Shown here piece after piece: positions 18,330-27,100 of a DNA stretch of 64,000 nt. This DNA comes from Planctomycetota bacterium (GTDB lineage Bacteria > Planctomycetota > J058 > JAJDCP01), in assembly GCA_029260765.1 (NCBI GenBank), contig JAJDCP010000078.1, forward strand, positions 1-64,000. Direction: 5' to 3'. Each line of letters begins with the position of its first letter. Positions within the stretch are counted from its first letter, which is position 1. Made by a program: the position numbers and the translations under genes. The notes below the pieces were generated by a model, which searched no databases, was not told the DNA's origin, and saw only the letters and a list, made by a program, of their open reading frames with translations.

Positions 18330-19355
18330 ATGCGCTTGAGTTATTTTCAGGCGCCGCAGGGCAACATGGGAGACGACCTCAACAGCTGGTTCTGGGACAA
18401 GCTCCTGCCAGGATTTCGCGACTACCATCCCCATCCCGAAGCGAGCCTGGTAGGAGTGGGCACGATCCTCTACCACCCGCTCCCGAGACCCGACGCACCC
18501 TGTTTCGTGGTCGGCAGTGGGGTCGGGTATGGCCCGCCGCCCCGCTTCGGGACCCCGGGCTTCCATTTCGTGGCGGTGCGCGGCCCGCTGTCCGCCCGGG
18601 CGCTGGGAGCCGAGCCGTCACTGGGCCTCGTTGATCCTGCAGCGCTCATCCCGAGCCTTGCGGAATTCAAGCCACCCCAACAGCGGTCTGGGACCATCTT
18701 TGTGCCGCACTGGGAATCGGACCTCCTGGGGAACTGGGCTCCGATCTGCCAGCGTGCGGGCATCACCTGTGTGAGCCCTCGCGAGGAGTCCATGGGCGTG
18801 ATCCGGCGGATTGCCAGCGCGCGACGGGTGCTCGCCGAATCGCTGCATGCGGCGATCATCGCGGACGCCTTCCGCATTCCCTGGACCCCCGTCATCACCC
18901 GCCCGGACATCCTCCGCTTCAAGTGGGTAGATTGGGCCCGCTCGGTGGGTGTGCGGTACGCGCCTGTCGTATTGCCCGGCCCGACCGAGAGGGAGCAGAG
19001 GCTCGGCCAGTCACGCCGGCTGCGCTTGGGCCTGCGGCCTCGCCCCCAGACGATGGAGTCGACGTTCCGCGCGTGGCAGGCCGCGCTCGAGCGCCGACAA
19101 GCCTCTTCTCGACCAGAAACGTCGCCGTGGCTCCGATCCTGGCGCCGTCTAAGTCGGCTGGGGCGGAGGCTGGAGGCGTTCTGGGAAAAGGGGACGTCGC
19201 ACAATGGAAGCGAAGAGCGCCGGGTGGATCAGACAGTGGCTGCCCTGCGGAGGATCCAGGATTTGACGCCCTACCTGAGTCCAAAAACCGATCTCCAGCG
19301 GGCGTGCGCTCGCCTGCAGCAACGGCTGGATACGTTCCGGGCCTCGTGGCACTGA
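18330..19355 (+). CDS. Polysaccharide pyruvyl transferase family protein
   Basis: 341 aa, GT-B-like cytoplasmic enzyme expected to modify polysaccharide with pyruvate ketal groups. Family features: N-terminal GNMGDDLNSWFW, HPLP...FVVGSGVGYG, the segment FVAVRGPLSARALG, a second-domain Pro-rich strand (IFVPHWES) and SARRVLAESLHAAIIADAF with the conserved Glu-Ser-x-His-x-x-x-x-A pattern. The C-terminal 110 residues are basic and lack family similarity. Ribosome site is weak. The preceding 270 bp contain an AT-rich patch at 18140-18175, unlike the surroundings. No glycosyltransferase adjoins it; the glycan cluster is 20 kb away. Confidence 0.85.
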   Translation: MRLSYFQAPQGNMGDDLNSWFWDKLLPGFRDYHPHPEASLVGVGTILYHPLPRPDAPCFVVGSGVGYGPPPRFGTPGFHFVAVRGPLSARALGAEPSLGLVDPAALIPSLAEFKPPQQRSGTIFVPHWESDLLGNWAPICQRAGITCVSPREESMGVIRRIASARRVLAESLHAAIIADAFRIPWTPVITRPDILRFKWVDWARSVGVRYAPVVLPGPTEREQRLGQSRRLRLGLRPRPQTMESTFRAWQAALERRQASSRPETSPWLRSWRRLSRLGRRLEAFWEKGTSHNGSEERRVDQTVAALRRIQDLTPYLSPKTDLQRACARLQQRLDTFRASWH

Positions 19356-19538
19356 GCGCACTGTTGCTGCTGGTTGCAACGCTCCCACACGCGGCGTGAT
19401 GGTGCCGCCCTGTACTTTGCGTGCACGGGCTGATCGCAACGACCGCGAAGCGCGCGTGATGACCCCGGGATGCGGAGGATGAAGCCGCTGGACTGAACCC
19501 GAGGCCGGGGGCTCCTATCCGGACGGCCACGAACACGG

Positions 19539-20654
19539 TCACTCCCGAACCGCCCCCGTCTGCGTCTGCGTGCTGCAGGACTTCCGCCACCCGCCAGAAG
19601 GCGGTGGGGCCGACGGCGCTGAATCTTTGCTGTGCGGCGCATCGTCCTGCCCCTGGCCCATCATCCACAGCTCCAGTTCCTCGGCGAAGTCTGCCGCGCT
19701 CGCATAGCGTTCACTGATCTGTTTGCGCAAGGCGCGCAGGCAGATCCTCTCGAGCTCGGGTGGTGTGTCCGGCACAAGCTCGCGCAAAGGTACGGCCGGC
19801 TCCTTGACCAGCGCCCTGATGCTGGCCAGCCGGTTTTCCTTCTCGTGGGGTGGAACCCCAGTCACCATCTCGTAGAGGATCGCCCCGAGCGAGAAGATAT
19901 CACTGGCTGGGCACAGCAGCTGCTGTCTGCCTCGAGCCTGTTCCGGAGCCATGTATGCGGGTGTGCCCACGGTGGTTCCGAGGTCGGTCAAGTGGGGATC
20001 GGTGCGCGGCTTCTTGGCGAACCCGAAGTCGATCAGATAGGGTTTGCCCTTCCTGTCGAGCAGGATATTGGACGGCTTGACGTCCCGGTGGACAAAACCG
20101 TGCCAGTGCGCGAACTGCAGTGCCCGGGCGACCGTGATCAGTGTGTGGACCAGGAAATTCAATTCGGCGCTCTTCGTGGCGAGCAGCCGGCCCAGGTCGG
20201 CGCCGGGGACGTACGGCATCGTGTAGTAGCTCAGCTCCCGGCGTTCACCGGTTTCGTCCAGGATCGTGCAGGTCCCGGCTTCGAAGATCTGCACGATGTT
20301 CGGGTGGTGCAGTCCAGCGATTGCCCGGATCTCGCGCAGAAAGCGAGCTTTTTGGTGGGCGCTTGCGCTGCGGTGCTGGACTTTGATCGCGATGATCGTC
20401 TGCTCCGTGAGCGACCGGGCCTTGTAGACAATCCCATTGGACCCAGAGCCGAGCACCTTCTCGATCTGATACTCCGTGAGAGCCTGCTGCATCTGCGCCA
20501 GATTGCTTCCGACCGGATGGGGCTGGATCTGGATCCTATTCTTCGTGCCTTCCTTGACCCGCGCCTGACGCCAGGCACTCGAGGCCCTCAGCTTGGGCAG
20601 AGGTACGGACGGAGCGGCTTGAACATTCGTGGGATCAGGGACACCGTGCACCAT
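19539..20654 (-). CDS. Soluble Ser/Thr protein kinase
   Basis: 371 aa. After a 60-residue basic N-terminus, the kinase domain (about 63-325) has the glycine loop VLGSGSNGIVYKA, Lys91 (AIKV), HRDVKPSN (189-196), DFG (209-211), and GTPAYMAPEQA. All key residues are intact. There is no transmembrane helix; the C-terminal 45 residues are Ser/Pro-rich and may be an autophosphorylation tail. The ATG at 20654 is weakly supported (AGAGAG upstream); the frame stays open further upstream but with unconvincing sequence. It is divergent from the coiled-coil gene at 21195, the most obvious candidate partner. Confidence 0.9.
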   Translation of the reverse strand: MVHGVPDPTNVQAAPSVPLPKLRASSAWRQARVKEGTKNRIQIQPHPVGSNLAQMQQALTEYQIEKVLGSGSNGIVYKARSLTEQTIIAIKVQHRSASAHQKARFLREIRAIAGLHHPNIVQIFEAGTCTILDETGERRELSYYTMPYVPGADLGRLLATKSAELNFLVHTLITVARALQFAHWHGFVHRDVKPSNILLDRKGKPYLIDFGFAKKPRTDPHLTDLGTTVGTPAYMAPEQARGRQQLLCPASDIFSLGAILYEMVTGVPPHEKENRLASIRALVKEPAVPLRELVPDTPPELERICLRALRKQISERYASAADFAEELELWMMGQGQDDAPHSKDSAPSAPPPSGGWRKSCSTQTQTGAVRE

Positions 20655-21194
20655 GATGAGGATCTCTCTTGGCCAGAGCTCGCGGAACACGCATCGAATC
20701 CTGTGCCAAACGCGTGATGTGAGTATTCTGGGTGTTCTGCGATCACGGCACAGGGGCGCTGCAGCACTATGGAACAAATGCCTGCGGCCTCTGCCGGGAA
20801 GCGCCGCTTCGGTGCTCTCCTGGCGGTCCCAGCGTCCAGTAACGAGGCGGGCAGCCCTGTACAGGCTCGCAAGAAAGTCGAAGGGCAGCGCACCCCGAGG
20901 TTGTGTCTCCAGCCTTCTTCGCAGCACTGGCAGGTGCTGGCGCACCCTGGTTGGCCTCGAAGTTGCTTGGTTTGCGCAGCACAGCCAATAGCTCAACGTT
21001 CCCATCCGCGCCAGGTCTTCGCTCTCAAACTGAGTCTCAATCAGAGACGGGAGCCGGTCGTCTGGCACGCCATCTCTACCGTGCACGCGGCCCGAACACC
21101 ACGTCGGCGATTGGCACTGTCTATGCTGCAGTCAACGCACCAGGCAGACAGGTCTTCGATCGTAGTTGCGTAGACCTCGACCGGGGAGGTTGCC
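20655..21194. other. Divergent intergenic region, 540 bp
   Basis: Separates the minus-strand kinase from the plus-strand coiled-coil gene. It is unusually long for this window. I see no convincing gene; frames open on both strands lack a start site or plausible composition. GGGGAGG at 21184 is the ribosome site of the coiled-coil gene. Promoters for both genes must lie here but no clear -35/-10 pair stands out. Confidence 0.5.
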
Positions 21195-24100
21195 ATGACG
21201 CAGGCACGCATGTCCTTTCGAAGATTGGTGTTCATCAATCTGTTGCGGTCACGCTACCCCTTGAATCAGGACGCCCTGAAAGAGCTGCAGCGTTGCATAG
21301 CTCTTCCCGCACCGATCGAGACCTCACTGCTTGAGGCGGGCGTGTTGCAGAAGCCGGGTGTCGCGTTCTTGCGCGGCAAGGACAGCCGCTTGATTGAGGA
21401 CGAGATCCTCGGCATGTTGCTCTTGCAGGCGCGGACCATCCAGCGCTCGCAGCTGACGCAAGCGCTGGGCAGACAGGTCGCCGAGATTCCCAAAACGGGA
21501 CTCAGAAGTCTTGAGACCATCCTTCTCGAGATAGGGACCGTCGACCGAACAGCGCTTCGAAACGTCAAGCAGGGTACCCGCACCCTGGGGCTCAGTTGTC
21601 CCGGGTGCAAGAGCCAATACCTCGTCAACGCCCCCAACACCGATGGCCACTTCCCCCGTTGCCCGCGCTGCCCTCAAGACGGACCGCAGCTGCAGCACAA
21701 GAGCACTCCTCCGTCCCCGGGCGCCCTGCAGCACAGGTCCGAGACCGCCAGGATGCAGGCCGTGTCCGCTGAGTCCCCGGGCGCCCCGAGCGCGGAGAAA
21801 GGGGCAAAGAGCGGGGAGGACGGAGACCCTGCGAAGCAGGACACCCGCAGAAGCCGTCCCAAGCTCCCGCGCACCCCGACCAGAACTCTGCCCAAGATCC
21901 GAGGCGTTCCCGCGACACGCACGGCGCGCATCCGACAGCCGATGCCGGCGGCCCCCTCCGCCAAGACCGGGGCCGCGTCCACAAAAAGCGCCTCTCCGGC
22001 CGTCAAGCGGAGCACCTCGAGGTGGATCCCGGCCAAGCCGCCTCGCAGAGCGACGGGTAAGCTGCCCAAACCGTCGGGCGTGGACCGACCCCCTCTCCCG
22101 AAAAAGGTTGCCGAAGCGCCTTCCCCACCCGCCAAGGAACGGGACAGCGCCGCCGAGCCGTCCGCAGCCGAGACTCTCGAGCAGTATTATGGAGGGGATC
22201 GGTCTGAAGCAAAGCCTGAAGGTCCGCTGACCGGGGTCATCAACCAGCATCGACGGTTCGCGAAACTCCGGCGGTCGGCCGAGAAGAAGCCGGCAGAGCT
22301 GCAGGCTGGTGACATCCAGCAGCAGACGGCTCTCGAAGAGCTGCGCACAGAGCTCAAGGCAGCAGCGGAACTCCAGACGGCCCTGCAAGAGGAGCTCAAG
22401 CAACAGAAAGTACGGGCCCAGGAGCTCTCGGTCCAGATCGAACAGCGGAAGGCCGAATTTGACGGCCAGGGAGCGGAGAAGTCCCGCGTCGAGAGCGAGC
22501 TTCTGCAGGTTGTAGAGCGCCACAAACAGACGGAGGCCCGTCACCAGACTCTGCTCAGCGCCTCGCAGGCCCAGCAAGAACAGCTTGAGAGCTTGAAGGC
22601 TCGCGAGCAGGAGCTGCAGCTCGCGCTCGAGGACCTCAAAGGCCGCTGCGCTGCAGAGAGCGCGGACAACTCGACGCTCAAGCAGGCGCTCAGCACTGTC
22701 CGAGAGCGCCTTGTCGAGGAGGAGGGGCAGCGCAAGGGACTCGCGTCGCAGCTTGCACAGGTCGAGGCCGAGCTGACCCGCGAGCACGACAGGGGAAGCA
22801 GCCTGACGGCGGCGCTCGAGAGCCTGCGCGAGAGCTTGCTGGGCGAGCAGAGCTCCCGGCAGGAGCTCGAGGCCAGGTTCCGCGAAGAGAAGCAGGCGCT
22901 GCTGCAGGCAAGGCAGCAGTCGGAGCACCAGCTGATCGAGCTCAGGAGCAGCGTCGCAGCGGAGAGACAGGAGAGCACAAAGCTGCGCGGGGTGCTCGAC
23001 TCTGTCCGTGGCCAGCTGGTCACCGAGACCGGTTGCACGACAGGCCTGAAGAGTCAGCTCGAGCAGGTCCGCGCACGGGCCGAGGAGCTCGAGACGGGCA
23101 AGACCGTTCTGCAAGAGCAGCTCGCCGAGGCCCGACAGCACTTGAGCCAGCAGTCGAGGCACAGCCAGGAGCTGGAGAACCGGAATCGCGCGTTGGAAGC
23201 CTCACTCCTGGCCCTGCAAGAGAGCCAAGTGGCTTCTCAGCTTCAGCTTGAGCAGCTCAGCAGCGAGCGGTTGGCGGAGCGGCAGACCATCACCCGCCTC
23301 GAAGCGGAAGGCGCGCGCCTTTCGTCCCAACACGTGGAGCAATCCGAGCGCTGCGAGCGCTTGCAGGAACAGATCGTTGGGCTGAGCGACGAGCTCGCAG
23401 GCTCTCGGGAACGCGAAGCCCGGGTCCAGGCCGAGCTCGCACAGAGCAAGAAGCAGAGCCAAGCCGAGCTGCTGGCGAAACAGTCCCTGCTGGAAGCCCA
23501 TCAGGAGCTGAAAACCCAGCTCGTGGGGAGTCAGGACAGCCTTCGTGAGCGAGAACGTGAGCTGATCGAGGCACGTGCTGAGCTGCAGGCAGGGGCGACG
23601 GGCGCGGCGGAGCTCCGCGCCTCCCTGGCAGCGAGCGCGCAGACTCTGGAGCAGGAGAGGAGCCGGGCCAGGGCGCTGAACACAGAGCATGCGGAGCTGA
23701 AGAGTGCGCTCGAGGGTCTCTCTGAGCAGCTCGCGGCCGAGCAGGGGGAGACGACCCGACTCCGCACTGTCCTGGCCGAGCAGCGCGACGCTCTCCAGGC
23801 CGAGAAGGCTCGTGCGAGTGGCCTGACGGCGCAGCTGCAGAACAGCGCCAGCGAGCTTGAAGCCAGCCACGGCCGCGAGCGACAGCTGCAGAGCGATCTC
23901 GAGCAGATCACGATGCAGGCCTCCCTGACCGGGGCACGCGTCGAGGATCTGCTCGCGGGGCGGAAGGACCTCAAGGAGCGACTCGAGCGGAGCCGGTTGA
24001 GCGACGAGCAACGGGTCAAAGAGCTCCACGAGGCGCGCGCACGCTGGGTCGCCGCCAAAGCGGACAACGACACCCTCCGCAAGGCCCTGGGCAGTGTGCG

Positions 24101-27100
24101 CATGAAGCTGGTCGAAGTGGAGGGCGCACGCAGCGGGCTGAGCCAGCAACTCGAGCAGACACGGGCGGCGCTCCTCAACGCCGAGCAAGCCACTTCCGGC
24201 CAAGAAGTCTCGCTACAACTCCTGAACGAAGGCCTGCGGAAAGAGACGGACGCGCACCTCGAGCTCGAGACCCGACTTGAAGAGACCCGTAGTCTCCTGG
24301 CGCGCAACAGCGAACAGCACGAGCGGCAGTTGCTCGAGCTTCGCGGGCGCCTCGAAGCCGAGCAGGAGGAGGCCACGCAGCTGCGCCGGGTCCTCGAGCA
24401 GTTGCGCGCTCAGCTGGTCGAGGCCGACCGCGCCGCGAGCGATCTCGAGCACTTCCGCGCCCAGGCTCAACGGCTCGAAGCGCAGGAGTTGGAGCTCCAG
24501 CAGAGCCTCGCACAGGCCACCCAAGCCCATGCTCGAGAAGTGGAGCGCAGCAAACACCTCAAGTCCCGCCTCGAGCACGTAGAGGCCTCCCTCGCCCGAG
24601 AGCTCGAGCGGGAAGCGGGCTTCGAGCGCAAGCTCGCGGAGCTCGGTCGCGCCTTCCAGGCTCGGGTCGAAGAGATTGCGCAGCTGCGTCGCGAGAAGCA
24701 GGAGGCCTCGGTCCGAAGTCAGGCCGAGGCACAGCGCAACCTCGGTATGCAGAAAGAGCTCGAACAGCTCTGCGGAGAGTTGCTCGAGAAAGAGAGTGGC
24801 TTGAAGGAACGGCTCGCCAGCATGGAGCGTGACTTCAGGGACAAAGCCCTGAAGAGCCGGCGACTCGAAGAAGACGGAGCAGCCCTCGAGACCTGGCTCG
24901 CCACCGAGGAGGCCAAAGCCACCCGACTCGAGTTGGAGCTCGACAAGACCCGTGCAGAGCTCGCCGAGGCGGCCCTGCGGGAAGACACGCTCCAAGCCTC
25001 GCTCGAGCAGAAGCAGGAGCAACTGCACCAGAAGCAGAGCCATGCAAGCGAGCTCAGCGAACAGACGAGCCAGCTGAGAGAGCAGCTCGACCAGCTCGGT
25101 GTCGGCCTGCAATCGGAGAGACAGGCAGGTGAAGCGTTGCGCAGGAGTCTGCAGGAGGCGCGCGCCGAGTTGTTGAGCGAGAAGAGCGTCGCGCGCAACT
25201 TGCGCGCAGAACAGGAGCGCCTCGAAGAAGAGCTCAGCCGCAGCCGGGAGCACGGAACGGCGCTGCAGTCTGAGCTGGAGAGCTCCCGCGAGTCCACCTG
25301 GCGAGCGGAAGCTCAGGCGGAGAGTCTCGAAGCGACACTGCGCGACCAGAAACAGGTCCTCGAACGCACCAAGAAAAGCCAGGACGCCCTGGTCAAAGAG
25401 CTGCATGAGTTGCGAGGAAGCTTCAAGGCCGCCGAGGCCGACAACGGAACCCTGCGCCAGGCTCTCAGCGCGCTGCGGGACAAACTGGTTGCCGAGGAGG
25501 GTAGGCGCAACGGCTTGAGCTTGCAGCTCGAGCAGGCACGCCAGGGATTGGTCCAGGAGCAGAAGAAGGAAGCCAACCTCGAGGGCTCCCTGGCGTCGCT
25601 GCAGGCCAGCCTGTCTGGAGAGCAGAGCTCGTCCCAGCAGCTACGGACGCGCCTGGAGCAGTCTCTAGCGGAGCTGTCCAAGCGGGAGAGCGAGCACGGC
25701 CAGCAGCTGCACGAGCTACACGGCCGCATTGAGGCCTTCCAGGACGAGAACGCACAGCTACGCCAGGTGCTCGAGAGTCTGCGCGGGCAGCTCCTGGAGA
25801 ACGAGGGCCAAGCCAACAGCCTGAGAAGCCAACTCGAAGCGTCCGGGGAGGTGGCGCAGCAGGCCGGATCACGCATCAAGGAACTCGAAGAGAGCCTGCA
25901 TGAGACACAGCGGGCCCTGGACGCGGAGGCCGGACGTGGCCAGGCACTCAAGGCCAGGCTCGCGTCGCTCGGAGCTGAGGCCAAACAAGGCCAGGAGCGG
26001 GAAGTCGGGTTCCAGGAGCGGATCCGGGAGCTCGATAGCAGCCTGGTCCAGGAACGGGCGGAGAGTGCCAGGCTGAGCCGCTCCCTCGATGCGATGGGAG
26101 CCCAATGCGCCGGAGCAGAGAGCGGCCGCGAAGAGCGGGAGCTTGCGCTGAAGAAGCTGACCGACCGCATGGCGGAGCAACAGGCTCGCGAAGCGGCGCT
26201 CAGAGAAGAGCTCTCGGCAGATCGTCAGGCGCTCCAAGCGGGTCAGCTGCGGATGGGAACACAGCTCGAAGAGCTCCAGAGGCTGCAGTCCCGGCTCGCC
26301 CAGCAGGAAGGCAAGATTGAAGAGCTCGGCGCGAGGCTGACCCGCGAACAGGAGCAACGGCAGGTCGAAACCCAACGCGGCGAGCGAGCAGAAGACCATC
26401 TGCACGAGCAGCAGGGGCGGGCGAAGGCTCTTGAGCAGCAACGGGCCGAGCTCAAGAGCGCGTTGCAGCAGGAAGGACAACAGCGCCGTGCCCACGAGCA
26501 GGCAACGCAAGCGCTGCGCGCCCGCCTCGATGCCGAACAGGCGCGGTTGAAGGCGGAGTCTGAGCGCGCCGGCCAGCTCGGTCTCGAGCTCGAGAAGGCG
26601 CGCGCGGACCTAAACCAGCACCGCGACAACGAGGTCACGCTGCAGCGCGAGCTGGAGTACGCCAGACAGCAACTCGGACAGACGGCGGCGTGCGTCGAAG
26701 AGCTCCAGGAAGAGCTGCAGACGCAGCTCAAACAGCTCGCCGACTTCGCCCGCAGGGAGGACAGCCGTGCAAGCGAGCTGGGCCAGCTGACCGACCGTCT
26801 CGAGACGGGGGAAGCGGCCAACGAGACTCTGCGTGGCGTGCTTCGAGGCTTGCGTGAAAAGCTCGTGCTCGAAGAAGGTCGAAGCAAGGGCCTGGACCTG
26901 CAACTCGAACAGGTCCGCGCCGAACTGGCCCGAGAGGCCCACGGGGCGACCGAATATGCCAGCCGCGTGACACATCTGGAACAGGAGCTCAAGAGCGCGC
27001 GGGAATCCGCCGCGCTGTCGGAGTCCCACTGGCAAGAGACGCGCGGACGTCTGACTCGGGAACAGGGCGAGGCCACGAAGGATGTGCACGAGCTGCGCGG

